Counted from the first letter of the stretch, positions 33,252 through 42,842 are shown. The stretch: 64,000 nt of DNA from Streptomyces xiamenensis (GCF_000993785.3 NZ_CP009922.3:5456001-5520000), one strand, 5' to 3'. The notes: generated by a model not told the origin, from the letters alone. Made by a program: numbers and translations.

Positions 33252-34382
33252 TCAGACCGCGGCCGCCCGCTCCTGGGCCTGGGCGGTCCGGCCCTGCGGC
33301 ACCGCCGCGTGCAGCCGGTGCGCCGGGACCTGCGCCGGGTCACGCCAGGCGCCCAGTGCCATCTCGGCGGTGATCCCGGGGCCGAACCCGGCGATCAGCC
33401 CCCGGGCGCCCTCGGCCACCTTGCCCTCCTCGAACAGCCGGTTGAGGGCGTCGAAGACGACACAGGAGGCGATGTTGCCGCGCTCGGTCAGGGTGGTCCT
33501 GCTGTGCGCGAACGTCTCCTGATCCAGCCCCAGGTACTGACTCAGGTCGTTCAGGATCCGGGGACCGCCGGCGTGCACGATGTAGAAGTCGAGCCCGGTG
33601 ACGTCCCATTCGTGCCGCTCGGAGAGCGTGCGCAGGGCCGGGGCCAGCATGCTCATCGTGCCCGGGACCCGCTTGTCGAGCTGGAAGTGGAATCCGGTGC
33701 CCCGGACCGCGTACGAGATCCAGTCCTCGGTCTGCGGCACCAGGTGCGAGCCGTTGCGCTCCAGGCCCATCCCGGTGCCGCCGTCGCCGCGCACCACGGC
33801 CGCCGCCACCGCGTCCCCGAACAGGCCGTTGGACAGCAGCGAACCGACCCCGATGTCCACCGGCTGGTAGCACAGCGAGCAGAACTCGCAGGCCACGATC
33901 AGCACGTTGGAGCCGGGGTATGCCAGGCAGAAGTCGTGGGCCCGGTTGATGGCCGCGCCGCCGGCCGCGCAGCCCAGCTGGGCGATGGGCAGCTGCCGGG
34001 TGTCGTCGCGGAAACCCATCGTGTTGATGAGATAGGCCGTCATGGACGGCATCATGAAGCCGGTGCAGGAGACATAGACGATCATGTCGATGTCCTGTGC
34101 CTCGAGTTCGGCGTTCGCCAGGGCACCGCGGACGACCTCGGGCACCCGGGCCTTCGCCTCGGCCTCGTAGACCTTGTTGCGGGACTCGAACCCGGGGTGC
34201 TTGAGCGTCTCCTCGATCGGCTGGACGAGGTGCCGGGTCTGTACTCCGGTGTTGGCGATCAGGCGCAGCACCAGGGGGAGTTGTTCGTGGCCGGCGTGCA
34301 GCGTGCGCGCCAGTTCGAGGGTGTCCTCCATGGTGATGACGTGATCGGGTACCGCGATGGATGGCTTGCAGAGCGTTGCCAT
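33252..34382 (-). CDS. rppA: Type III polyketide synthase, 1,3,6,8-tetrahydroxynaphthalene synthase
   Basis: Condenses five malonyl-CoA to tetrahydroxynaphthalene, which oxidises to flaviolin and feeds HPQ-melanin pigments. The 376-residue chalcone-synthase-fold protein has catalytic Cys138 in AQLGCAAGG, at the same number as described for Streptomyces griseus RppA. It also has the His region in YIVHAGGPRIL, the Asn region in LTERGNIASC and GFGPGITAEMAL. It lies 82 bp downstream of a P450 gene in the same direction, the usual rppA-P450 pairing. Confidence 0.95.
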   Translation of the reverse strand: MATLCKPSIAVPDHVITMEDTLELARTLHAGHEQLPLVLRLIANTGVQTRHLVQPIEETLKHPGFESRNKVYEAEAKARVPEVVRGALANAELEAQDIDMIVYVSCTGFMMPSMTAYLINTMGFRDDTRQLPIAQLGCAAGGAAINRAHDFCLAYPGSNVLIVACEFCSLCYQPVDIGVGSLLSNGLFGDAVAAAVVRGDGGTGMGLERNGSHLVPQTEDWISYAVRGTGFHFQLDKRVPGTMSMLAPALRTLSERHEWDVTGLDFYIVHAGGPRILNDLSQYLGLDQETFAHSRTTLTERGNIASCVVFDALNRLFEEGKVAEGARGLIAGFGPGITAEMALGAWRDPAQVPAHRLHAAVPQGRTAQAQERAAAV

Positions 34383-34464
34383 GATCCCCTCCCATGCCGT
34401 GGCGCGCTCTCGACGGATCGCCGCGGCATCGATGGCTGGTTCGTGGTGATGGTGGTGGGCCCTG

Positions 34465-35670
34465 TCACCAGGCGACAGGGAGTTCGTGCGGATAGCGCCA
34501 GATGGACTCGGTGTTCCAGCGCACGTCCTCGGTGGGCACGGCCAGCCGCAGCTCAGGGAACCGGCGCAGCAGGGTACCGATGGCGACCTGGAGTTCCATG
34601 ATCGCCAGCGGGGAGCCGATGCAGTGGTGGGCGCCCCACCCGAAGGTCATGTGGGGGGTCGGCGGGCGCTCCACGTCCAGGACATCGGGCCGGTCGAACC
34701 GCTTGGTGTCCCGGTTGGCCGCCAGGTACGAGACATGGACGGTCTCGTTCGCCTTGATCAGCACGCCGCCGACCTCGACGTCCTCGGTGGCGATGCGCGG
34801 GATCCCGACGCCCTTGCGGAACGGGATGTAGCGCAGCAGTTCCTCCATGGCCGTGGACAACAGCTCGGGCCTGGCCTGGAGTTTGGCGCGCTGCTCGTGG
34901 TGGGTGAGCAGGGTGTAGGTGATGTTGGACAGCTGGTAGGTGCTGGTGTCGTGGCCGGTCATCATCAGGACCATGGCCATGACGCCGAGTTCCTTCTCGT
35001 CGAGGACCTCGCCCCCGTCCCGCGCCGTGGCCAGGTTGCTGATGAGGTCATCACCCGGGTTGGCGCGCCGGGCGACCGTCAGCTCCTGGAAGTAGGAGCG
35101 CAGGTGCGCCTTGGCCGCGATCGCGGCCTCCTTGGTGGTGGACCCGATCGCCATCATGGCGATGGCGCAGCGCCGCAACTCCGCGCGGTCCTCCTGGGGG
35201 ATGTCGAGGACCTCGCAGATGGTGGTCATCGGCAGTTCGTTGGACAGATGCTTCACCAGGTCGGCGGGCGGGCCGTGCTCGGCCATGGTGTCCAGCAGCG
35301 AGTCGACGATGCGCTGGGTGGCCGGCCGCATGGCCTCGATCTTGGGGTTGGTGAACGCCTGGGCGACCAGCCGGCGCAGCCGGCTGCTCTGCGGCGGGTC
35401 GAGCAGATTGATGGATTCCGACTGCACGATCGGGTTGGGGGTCATTCGCGGGAAGTCCCGGCCGATGACGGCGGCCCGGCTGAACCTGCGGTCGGTGGTA
35501 ACGGTGCGCACATCCTCGTACCGGGTCACCAGCCAGGCCTCGCCCTGCCCGTACGCCATCTTGATCCGCGAGATGGGCGCCTCGGTCATCAGCTGGCGCA
35601 GCAACGGGTCGAACTCCAGGCCCTCGGCGAAGTCGAACGGACACGTTGTGACCGTGTCGGAGTTCTCCAC
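34465..35670 (-). CDS. Cytochrome P450 paired with rppA
   Basis: A 401-residue bacterial P450. The I-helix oxygen-binding motif is TGHDTS, the ExxR region lies in EELLRYIPFR, and the heme-binding loop FGWGAHHCIG has Cys350 as ligand. By position it corresponds to P450-mel or CYP158A-type enzymes that oxidatively couple tetrahydroxynaphthalene/flaviolin. The GTG start at 35670 was chosen because GGAGG sits six bases upstream and the length then fits the class; an in-frame extension upstream to 35823 lacks coding character. No ferredoxin gene is adjacent. Confidence 0.9.
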   Translation of the reverse strand: MENSDTVTTCPFDFAEGLEFDPLLRQLMTEAPISRIKMAYGQGEAWLVTRYEDVRTVTTDRRFSRAAVIGRDFPRMTPNPIVQSESINLLDPPQSSRLRRLVAQAFTNPKIEAMRPATQRIVDSLLDTMAEHGPPADLVKHLSNELPMTTICEVLDIPQEDRAELRRCAIAMMAIGSTTKEAAIAAKAHLRSYFQELTVARRANPGDDLISNLATARDGGEVLDEKELGVMAMVLMMTGHDTSTYQLSNITYTLLTHHEQRAKLQARPELLSTAMEELLRYIPFRKGVGIPRIATEDVEVGGVLIKANETVHVSYLAANRDTKRFDRPDVLDVERPPTPHMTFGWGAHHCIGSPLAIMELQVAIGTLLRRFPELRLAVPTEDVRWNTESIWRYPHELPVAW

Positions 35671-35869
35671 CCCGGCCTCCACTTCATGGGGACCGTCTTT
35701 GCGACGGTGATTGTCTGGACGAGGAAGGGTGTCCCCGCGAGATGTAGGACCCATGTAAAAACGCCCGGGAATTAACCCGTTCGTGGAGGGGAAGTACGCA
35801 GGTGAGCACGTGCCGTGGGGCAATACCCCAAGCTTTGCGTGCGGAAATAATGTTGATATTGCAACCGAT

Positions 35870-35896
35870 CACTGATCGCTTGACGGATGATCAGTG
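35870..35896. promoter_or_regulatory. Inverted repeat between the ROK gene and the P450-rppA operon
   Basis: CACTGATC (35870-35877) and GATCAGTG (35889-35896) form a perfect 8-bp inverted repeat with an 11-bp spacer in the A/T-rich 252-bp gap. It lies downstream of the ROK stop and about 200 bp upstream of the P450 start, so it may be an operator of P450-rppA or a weak terminator of the ROK gene. No T run follows. Confidence 0.4.
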
Positions 35897-35922
35897 CGGT
35901 GAGGCGGTCGGGTGGCCCGTTC

Positions 35923-37203
35923 CTACGGCGTCGTGCTCGCCCGGGCCGGCGGGTCCGGCTCGGCCGCCGCGGCCAGGTTCTCCGGCAGCCGCATCCCCTC
36001 GCGCAGCGGCACCAGTTCGGACTGGAGCATCATCGCGGCGGCCCCTATGGCGGGCGCGGTGGCCGCCACCCGGGAGAGCCGGACCGTCACCGGATGGCTC
36101 GCCCTGGAGAAGAACGACCTCTCCAACTCCTCCCGCACCACGGGAAGATAGATCGAGCCCGCGATCGCGAGGCCGGGGCCCGTGAGCACCAGCTCATCCA
36201 GGTCCACGATGTTGGCCAGGGTCCGCGCCGCCAGCGCCAGATAGCGGGCCGAACGCTCCAGCAGCGCCCGCGCCCCCGGGTCGCCGCGGTGCGCCGCCCG
36301 GGTCACGGCCGCGAAATCCGCGGTGCGCCGCCCACGCCCGCCGCCGGTCAGCCCGGCCGAACGGGCCAGTACGGCGTCCGCGCGCGCCGCCTCGACCACC
36401 GCCCCCGGGCCGGCCAGCGCCTCCGTGCACCCCCGCGCCCCGCACCAGCACTCCGGCCCGTCGGCGGCCAGCGGAATGTGCCCGATCTCCCCGGCGTTGC
36501 CGCTCGGCCCCCGGTAGGCGACCCCGCCCAGCATCAGCCCGGCACCGATCCCGGTGCCCATGTAGAGCGCGGCGAATGCCCCGCCGCCCGCCTGCCCCGA
36601 CCAGTGCTCGCCCAGCGCGGCGGCGGTGGCGTCGTTGTCCAGCACCACCGGCAGCCCGGTGGCCCGCTCCAGCTCCGGGCCCATCGCGAAGTCGCCCCAG
36701 TGCCGGATCGCCGGCCGCAGCAGCCGCAGTCCGTGCGCCTGGTTCAGCGGACCGGGCGCCACCAGCCCGAGCCCCAGCACCCGCGAGCGCTCCACGCCCG
36801 CGCCCTCGATCAGCGCCGCGCTCTCGGTGGCCATCCGCTCCACCACCGCCCGCGGATCCTCCACGCCGACGCCCGCCCGGGACATCCGCGCCACCACGGA
36901 GCCGCCCAGGTCGGTGAGCACATAGGTGATCCCGTCGTGGTCCAGGTGCACCCCCACCGCGTACCGCGAGGAGAGGTTCAGCTGGAGCAGCACCCGCCGC
37001 TTGCCACCGGTGGACTCGGCGTGCCCGGTCTCCACCACCAGACCGTCGTCGATGAGCCGGCGCACCACGGTGGAGATCGTGGCCCCGGTGAAACCCGTGG
37101 CCTTCACCAGGCCGACCCGGCTGATCGTTCCGGCGGCCCGGATCACATCGAGTACGGCCGCCCTGCTGCTGGCGTGCGGGGTGGCCCCGGCCGGTCCGCT
37201 CAC
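35923..37203 (-). CDS. ROK-family transcriptional regulator (beta-mannoside regulon)
   Basis: A 426-residue ROK repressor. Residues about 15-70 are the winged HTH (AAVLDVIRAAGTISRVGLVKATGFTG-type), then a kinase-like fold with VLDNDATAAALGE, MGTGIGAGLML and the zinc motif CWCGARGC (Cys252, Cys254, Cys259). The GTG start has GGAGGA five bases upstream. It is divergent from an Opp-type importer operon and a beta-mannosidase that share a duplicated promoter element; ROK control of those genes by imported mannosides is the simplest reading. Confidence 0.88.
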   Translation of the reverse strand: MSGPAGATPHASSRAAVLDVIRAAGTISRVGLVKATGFTGATISTVVRRLIDDGLVVETGHAESTGGKRRVLLQLNLSSRYAVGVHLDHDGITYVLTDLGGSVVARMSRAGVGVEDPRAVVERMATESAALIEGAGVERSRVLGLGLVAPGPLNQAHGLRLLRPAIRHWGDFAMGPELERATGLPVVLDNDATAAALGEHWSGQAGGGAFAALYMGTGIGAGLMLGGVAYRGPSGNAGEIGHIPLAADGPECWCGARGCTEALAGPGAVVEAARADAVLARSAGLTGGGRGRRTADFAAVTRAAHRGDPGARALLERSARYLALAARTLANIVDLDELVLTGPGLAIAGSIYLPVVREELERSFFSRASHPVTVRLSRVAATAPAIGAAAMMLQSELVPLREGMRLPENLAAAAEPDPPARASTTP

Positions 37204-37276
37204 TGGAGTCCTCCCTGCGCTGCGCGGTGCCGAGTGTATGTGCCCTTCCGCAGCGGATGTTCGTCGTGCCGGAGGG

Positions 37277-37306
37277 TTGACTTCCTTAATTCGGCGACTG
37301 AACAAT
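37277..37306 (+). promoter_or_regulatory. Promoter/operator of the Opp-type importer operon
   Basis: TTGACT (37277-37282), 18-bp spacer, AACAAT (37301-37306). The spacer holds CTTAATTCGG. The element is nearly identical to the one at 42857-42886 before the beta-mannosidase; only these two copies were noticed. Confidence 0.65.
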
Positions 37307-37376
37307 CCTACCCACCCGGGCGACGTGTCCAGGCCCCCAGCGCCCCAACGGCGGGGCAAGGCCGAGAGGATCGAAG

Positions 37377-39080
37377 ATGACCCAGCACGCGAGGTGGCGC
37401 CGTTCCCGTACAGCGGTTGTCGGAGCGGCCGCGGTGGCCATGCTCGCCGCCGGCTGCGGATCGGGCGGCAACGGCGGGGGCGGCGGAGGCAATTCGGGCC
37501 CGGCGGACACCCTGGTCGCCTACACCGGCCAGGCGGGCGACTACCAGCGCAACTTCAACCCCTACGCCCCCACCATGATCGAGGGCCCGGGCAACATCTT
37601 CGAGCCGCTGTTCTTCTACAACGTCGCACGCGACGGCGAACCCACACCACGCCTGGCCACCGAGTTCTCCTGGAACGACAGCGGCACCGAACTCTCCATC
37701 ACCACCCGTGAGAACGTCACCTGGTCCGACGGCGAGCCCTTCACCGCCCACGACGTCGCCTTCACCTTCGACATGGTCCGCGCGAACCAGACCATGAACG
37801 CCATCGGCTTCGAGGGCGAGAGCGAGGTCATCGACGACACCCACCTCGTGGTGCGCTACCCGCAGCCCGCCTACCTGGAGGCACCGAGCGTGCTCGGCAA
37901 GCTGTGGATCGTCCCCGAACACATCTGGGGGGCCTTCGAGGACCCGGCGCAGAACACCGTCCAGGAACCCGTCGGCACCGGCCCGTTCGTCCTGGGCGAC
38001 TTCAAGCCCCAGGCCTTCACCCTGTCGGCCAATCCCACCTACTGGGGCGGCGAGCCGGCGGTGAAGAACATCCGCTTCGTCTCCCTGTCGGGCAACCAGG
38101 CCGGCGCCGACGCCCTGGCCGCCGGGCAGATCGACTTCCAGACCGGCCCCGTCCCCGACATCCACAACATCGAGAAGAACTACCCCGGGTACGAGGGCAT
38201 CACCGCCCACATCTTCCAGATCGCGCTGTTCACCTGCTCCGACACCGCGCTGGGCTGCAGCGGACCGCAGACCGACCCCGCCGTGCGCCACGCCATCTAC
38301 CACGCGATCGACCGCACCCAGATCAACACCCTCGCCTACCAGGACACCGCCGCCGAGATCTCGCCCGGCTTCGCCCTGCCCGGCCGCGACGACGCCGTCA
38401 TCAGCGACGGACTGACCGACCGCATCGCCCCCATGGAGCCGGACACCGCCCGCGCCGAACAGGTGCTGACCGGCGCCGGCTGGGCCAAGGGCGGCGACGG
38501 CATCTACGCCAAGGACGGCGAGAAGCTCTCCCTGTCGGTGCGGGTCGTCTCCGGCTGGACCGACGTCATCACCGCCGCCGACACCATGACCCAGCAACTG
38601 AAGGCGGCCGGCATCGAGCTGACCGTCCAGCAGTCCTCCTGGAACGAGTGGTCGGACGCCCGCGGCCGCGGCGACTTCGAGCTGGTCTTCGACTCGCTCT
38701 ACCCGGGCCCCGCCCCCGACCCGTACTACACCTACAACTACTTCTTCCACGGCGACAACACCGCCCCGGCCGGCGAGGTCGCCAACCCCAACTTCGCCCG
38801 CTACGACAACCCCGAGGTGAACGCCGCCCTCGACGCGCTCCAGCAGATCGACCCCGAGGACACCGCCGCCCGGCAGCCGCACTTCGACACCATCCAGACC
38901 CGTCTGGAGGCCGACATGCCTTACATCCCGGTGCTGATCGGCGGCACCACCAGCGAGTACAACGCCCGCAAGTTCACCGGCTGGCCCTCCGAGGACGATC
39001 TGTACGCCTTCCCCGCCGTGTGGCAGCGCCCCGACAACTCGCAGATCTACCTCAACCTCAAGCCGGCCGGCGGCGAGTGA
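37377..39080 (+). CDS. Family 5 extracellular solute-binding lipoprotein
   Basis: A 567-residue binding protein of the peptide/nickel/oligosaccharide (SBP_bac_5) family. The signal peptide ends at LAAGC (Cys27), followed by a Gly-rich linker and a body with the family pattern (ENVTWSDGEPFTAHDVAFTF, VGTGPFVL, AVRHAIYHAIDR). Opp-type importers of this kind carry mannobiose, cellobiose or other beta-linked oligosaccharides in several bacteria. The adjacent ROK gene and the GH2 beta-mannosidase with the same promoter favour a manno-oligosaccharide here over a peptide. First gene of a four-gene operon. Confidence 0.88.
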   Translation: MTQHARWRRSRTAVVGAAAVAMLAAGCGSGGNGGGGGGNSGPADTLVAYTGQAGDYQRNFNPYAPTMIEGPGNIFEPLFFYNVARDGEPTPRLATEFSWNDSGTELSITTRENVTWSDGEPFTAHDVAFTFDMVRANQTMNAIGFEGESEVIDDTHLVVRYPQPAYLEAPSVLGKLWIVPEHIWGAFEDPAQNTVQEPVGTGPFVLGDFKPQAFTLSANPTYWGGEPAVKNIRFVSLSGNQAGADALAAGQIDFQTGPVPDIHNIEKNYPGYEGITAHIFQIALFTCSDTALGCSGPQTDPAVRHAIYHAIDRTQINTLAYQDTAAEISPGFALPGRDDAVISDGLTDRIAPMEPDTARAEQVLTGAGWAKGGDGIYAKDGEKLSLSVRVVSGWTDVITAADTMTQQLKAAGIELTVQQSSWNEWSDARGRGDFELVFDSLYPGPAPDPYYTYNYFFHGDNTAPAGEVANPNFARYDNPEVNAALDALQQIDPEDTAARQPHFDTIQTRLEADMPYIPVLIGGTTSEYNARKFTGWPSEDDLYAFPAVWQRPDNSQIYLNLKPAGGE

Positions 39081-39111
39081 GCCCACCACTCCAGGGGATT
39101 GGCGGCACACG

Positions 39112-40101
39112 GTGAGGTACTACGCCCGCAAACTCGGTTTCTACCTCGTCGCCCTGTGGGCGGCGCTGACCCTGAACTTCTTCATCCCGCGGCTCATGCC
39201 CGGCAACCCCGTCGACACCCTGCTGGCCAAACTCGCCCAGCGCGGCGGCACGGTGGACCCGTCGGCCCGCAGATCCTACGAACTGCTGCTGGGCACCGAC
39301 ACCGGCGAACCCCTGTGGCGGCAGTACGCGGCCTACCTCGGCAACGTCCTGCGCGGCGACCTGGGGGTATCGGTCAGCGCCTTCCCGGCCCAGGTCACCG
39401 AGGTCATCGGCCAGTCCCTGCCCTGGACCATCGTGCTGGTCGGCATCGCCACCCTGATCTCCTTCGCGCTGGGCGTCACCCTGGGCACCCTCGCCGGGTG
39501 GCGGCGCGGCAGCTGGCTGGACTCACTCGTCCCGGCCACCACCGTACTGGCCGCCGTCCCCTACTTCTGGCTCGCGCTCATCCTCGTCCTGATCTTCTCC
39601 TCCTCCCTCCAGTGGTTCCCGCTGTTCGGCGGCTACGACACCTACCTCCCCACCGGCTGGAACGCGGACTTCATCGGCTCGGCCATCTACCACGGCACCC
39701 TGCCGGCCCTCACCATCGTGATCTCCTCGGTCGGCGGCTGGCTGCTGGGGATGCGCAACATGATGGTGGCCACCGGCTCCGAGGACTACATCCTCACCGC
39801 ACACGCCAAGGGCCTGCGCGACCGCCGCATCATGACCCGGTACGCCGCCCGCAACGCCGTGCTGCCCTCCTTCGCCGGATTCGCCATCTCCCTGGGCTTC
39901 GTGGTCTCCGGCTCGATCATCACCGAACAGGTCTTCTCCTATCCGGGCATCGGCTCCAAGCTGCTGCAGGCCGTCGAGAACAGCGACTATGCCCTCATGC
40001 AGGGCATCTTCCTGGTCATCACGGTCGCGGTGCTCGCCGCCAATCTGGTCGTGGACCTGCTGTACGGCTTCATCGACCCGCGCACCCGCGTGACCACCTG
40101 A
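39112..40101 (+). CDS. Opp-type ABC transporter permease (OppB-like)
   Basis: A 329-residue inner-membrane permease with six helices, the OppB start YARKLGFYLVALWAALTLNFFIPRLMPGNP, and the cytoplasmic EAA-like loop (YILTAHAKGLRDRRIMTRYAARNAVLP). The GTG start lies 31 bases after the binding-protein stop. It forms the channel with the permease half of the fused protein downstream. Confidence 0.9.
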   Translation: MRYYARKLGFYLVALWAALTLNFFIPRLMPGNPVDTLLAKLAQRGGTVDPSARRSYELLLGTDTGEPLWRQYAAYLGNVLRGDLGVSVSAFPAQVTEVIGQSLPWTIVLVGIATLISFALGVTLGTLAGWRRGSWLDSLVPATTVLAAVPYFWLALILVLIFSSSLQWFPLFGGYDTYLPTGWNADFIGSAIYHGTLPALTIVISSVGGWLLGMRNMMVATGSEDYILTAHAKGLRDRRIMTRYAARNAVLPSFAGFAISLGFVVSGSIITEQVFSYPGIGSKLLQAVENSDYALMQGIFLVITVAVLAANLVVDLLYGFIDPRTRVTT

Positions 40102-40117
40102 GAAGGAAGGAGCGGAC

Positions 40118-41926
40118 ATGGCGACCACCACCACCCCGGTACCGGCGGCCACCCCCGCCCGCAGCGGCTGGCGTGCCCTGCTGCCCAGCTGGTCCGCGCG
40201 GCTGGGCATCGGCCTCGGCCTGGTCGGGGCCATCGGGATCTTCGGCATCGTCGGCCCGCTGCTGCTCGGCGACCCCGACGCCATCGACAACATGGGCCGC
40301 ACCCCACCCGGCGCCGACCACTGGCTGGGCACCACCCAGACCGGCCAGGACGTCCTGTCCCAGCTGGCCCACGCCACCCGCGGCTCGCTCCAGATCGGCC
40401 TGGCGGTGGGCATCGGCGCCACCGTGCTCTCCGCGCTGTTCGGCGTCATCGGCGCCTACCTCGGGGGCGTGGTGGACGAGGGCTTCTCGCTGTTCTCCAA
40501 CGTCATGCTGGTCATCCCGGGGCTGCCGCTGGTCATCGTCATCGCCGGATTCGTCCCGCGCGAACAGCGCGGCTGGTGGACCCTGGCCGTGGTGCTGGTG
40601 ATCACCGGCTGGGCCGCCGCCGCCCGGGTGCTGCGCGCCCAGACCCTCTCGCTGCGCGGCCGCGACTACGTGCTGGCCGCCCGGGTGGCCGGCGAGCGGC
40701 ACTGGCGGATCGTCACCGTCGAGATCCTGCCCAACCTGCTGCCGCTGATCGCCTCCCAGTTCGTCTTCGCGGTCATCGCCGCGATCCTCGCCGAGGCGGG
40801 CTTGGCCTTCCTGGGCCTGGGCGCGCCCAACACCCACACGCTGGGCTCGATGCTCTACTTCGCCCAGAACGGGTTCGCGCTCCAGTACGAGGCCTGGTGG
40901 TGGTTCGTGCCACCCGGCCTGGTCATCGCGCTCTTCGGCTGCGGCCTGTCCCTCATCAACTTCAGCATCGACGAGATCATCAACCCAAAGCTGCGCCTGC
41001 CCAAGGCCGCGGGACGAGAGACCGGCCGCGTCGCCGACCGCGCCGCCGCGGGCCCCGCCCCCGCGGCCGACCCGGACGCGGTGCTCACCGTCCGGGACCT
41101 GGACGTCGTCTACCGCACGGCCGAACCCGTGCACGCCGTACGGAACGTCTCGCTCACCCTGCGGCGCGGCGAAATCCTCGGCCTGGCGGGGGAGTCGGGC
41201 TGTGGCAAGACCACCCTCGCCTACGCCGTGGGGCGCCTGCACCGGCCGCCCGCCGAGGTCTCGGCCGGCTCGGTGGTCTTCCACGACCGGTCCGGCACCG
41301 ACATCGACCTGCTCGCCCTGGAGAAGGAGGAGCTGCGGGCCTTCCGCTGGGACAAGCTCTCCATGGTCTTCCAGGGCGCCATGAACTCCCTCAACCCGGT
41401 GATCTCCGTCCACGAGCAACTGGAGGACGTCCTCACCACCCACCGCCCCGGCATGACGGCCGCCGCCCGCCGCGAGCGCTGTGCCGAGGTCCTCACCCTG
41501 GTCGGGGTCGACCCGGCCCGCCTGGACTCCTTCCCGCACGAACTCTCCGGCGGAATGCGCCAGCGGGTCATGATCGCCATGGCCATGCTGCTGGACCCGC
41601 AGGTGATGATCATGGACGAGCCGACCACCGCGCTGGACGTGGTCGTCCAGCGCGGCATCCTGCGCGAGATCATCCGGCTGCGCGACGAACTCGGCTTCGC
41701 CGTCGTCTTCATCACCCACGACCTGCCGCTGCTGCTGGAGCTGAGCGACCACATCGCCGTGATGCGGGACGGGGAGATCATCGAGTACGCCCCGGCCGAG
41801 CGGATGTACCACGCTCCCGCCCACCCCTACACCCGGCAGCTGCTGGATTCCTTCCCCTCCCTCACCTCCGAGCGCGGCGCCTTCGTGCGCGGCGGCGGCA
41901 CCGACCCCGAAGGAGCGCCGCGATGA
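40118..41926 (+). CDS. Fused Opp-type permease and ATPase (OppC-OppD)
   Basis: A 602-residue single chain. Residues about 20-290 are an OppC permease with six helices and the EAA loop ARVAGERHWRIVTVEILPNLLP. After a linker (about 290-320, Ala/Pro/Arg-rich), residues about 325-600 are a complete ABC ATPase: Walker A GESGCGKTT (Lys364), Q-loop FQGAMNSLNP, signature LSGGM and Walker B IMDEPTTALD, plus the C-terminal HPYTRQLL oligopeptide-ATPase extension. No stop codon or frame break separates the halves. Fusion of permease and ATPase in one importer subunit is uncommon. It overlaps the next ATPase gene by ATGA. Confidence 0.92.
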   Translation: MATTTTPVPAATPARSGWRALLPSWSARLGIGLGLVGAIGIFGIVGPLLLGDPDAIDNMGRTPPGADHWLGTTQTGQDVLSQLAHATRGSLQIGLAVGIGATVLSALFGVIGAYLGGVVDEGFSLFSNVMLVIPGLPLVIVIAGFVPREQRGWWTLAVVLVITGWAAAARVLRAQTLSLRGRDYVLAARVAGERHWRIVTVEILPNLLPLIASQFVFAVIAAILAEAGLAFLGLGAPNTHTLGSMLYFAQNGFALQYEAWWWFVPPGLVIALFGCGLSLINFSIDEIINPKLRLPKAAGRETGRVADRAAAGPAPAADPDAVLTVRDLDVVYRTAEPVHAVRNVSLTLRRGEILGLAGESGCGKTTLAYAVGRLHRPPAEVSAGSVVFHDRSGTDIDLLALEKEELRAFRWDKLSMVFQGAMNSLNPVISVHEQLEDVLTTHRPGMTAAARRERCAEVLTLVGVDPARLDSFPHELSGGMRQRVMIAMAMLLDPQVMIMDEPTTALDVVVQRGILREIIRLRDELGFAVVFITHDLPLLLELSDHIAVMRDGEIIEYAPAERMYHAPAHPYTRQLLDSFPSLTSERGAFVRGGGTDPEGAPR

Positions 41927-42798
41927 CCACCCTCGAGGTCGCGGACCTGGTCAAGGACTATCCGGTGCGGGCCGGGCTGCGGCACTCGACGCTGCGCGCC
42001 GTCGACCATGTCTCCTTCACCCTGCGCCCCGGCCGTACGGTGGCCCTGGTCGGCGCCTCCGGGTCCGGCAAGTCCACCGTGGCCAAGCTGATCGCCCGTC
42101 TGGAGCGGCCCACCGGCGGCCAGATCACCGCCACCGGGCCGGACGGCGTCCGTGTGCCCGAGCGGGCCTACCGCGACCACGTGCAGATGGTCTTCCAGGA
42201 TCCCTTCGCCTCGCTGAACCCCTTCCACACCATCGAGCACCATCTCGCCCGGCCGCTGAAGCTGCACGGCCGCGCGCGGGGCCGGGCGCAGACCAGACAG
42301 GCGGCGTACGCCCTGCTGGATCGGGTCAATCTGCGCCCCGCCGCGGCGTACGCGCCGCGCCGGCCGCACGAGCTGTCCGGCGGTCAGCGCCAGCGGGTGG
42401 CCATCGCCCGCGCGCTGGCCCCCGGCGCCCAGGTGGTCATCGCCGACGAACCGGTCTCCATGCTGGACGTCTCCATCCGGCTCGGGGTGCTGAATCTGCT
42501 GGCGCGGCTCCAGCGCGAGGACCGGCTCGCGGTGCTCTACATCACCCACGATCTGGCCACCGCACGGCACTTCAGCGACGAGATCCTGGTCATGCACCGG
42601 GGCAGGATCGTCGAACGCGGCCCGGCCGACGAGGTGATCCTCTCTCCGCGCCACACCTACACCCGGCTGCTGGCCGGGGCCGCCCCCGATCCGGAGGCGC
42701 GCGGCCGGTCGCTGAGCGGCGACCCGGGGCGGGTCGCCCCGGAGGATCTGCACCGGGCGTACGACCATCACACCGGCGAGTGGCAGCACTTCGGCTGA
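41923..42798 (+). CDS. Opp-type ABC transporter ATPase (OppF-like)
   Basis: A 291-residue second ATPase of the importer with Walker A GASGSGKST, Q-loop QDPFASLNPF, signature LSGGQRQRVAIARAL, Walker B VVIADEPVSMLD and switch His in ITHDLATA. It forms the heterodimeric motor with the ATPase half of the fused subunit. It is translationally coupled through ATGA and followed by a strong terminator. Confidence 0.93.
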   Translation: MTTLEVADLVKDYPVRAGLRHSTLRAVDHVSFTLRPGRTVALVGASGSGKSTVAKLIARLERPTGGQITATGPDGVRVPERAYRDHVQMVFQDPFASLNPFHTIEHHLARPLKLHGRARGRAQTRQAAYALLDRVNLRPAAAYAPRRPHELSGGQRQRVAIARALAPGAQVVIADEPVSMLDVSIRLGVLNLLARLQREDRLAVLYITHDLATARHFSDEILVMHRGRIVERGPADEVILSPRHTYTRLLAGAAPDPEARGRSLSGDPGRVAPEDLHRAYDHHTGEWQHFG

Positions 42799-42812
42799 GC
42801 CGGCGTACGACG

Positions 42813-42842
42813 GCCCGCGGCGGCTTCCCGCGCGCCGCGGGC
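42813..42842 (+). terminator. Intrinsic terminator of the importer operon
   Basis: 10-bp inverted repeat GCCCGCGGCG / CGCCGCGGGC with a 10-base loop, followed at once by the T-rich run TTCTTCTTCTCCT, 15 bases after the OppF stop. Confidence 0.85.
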
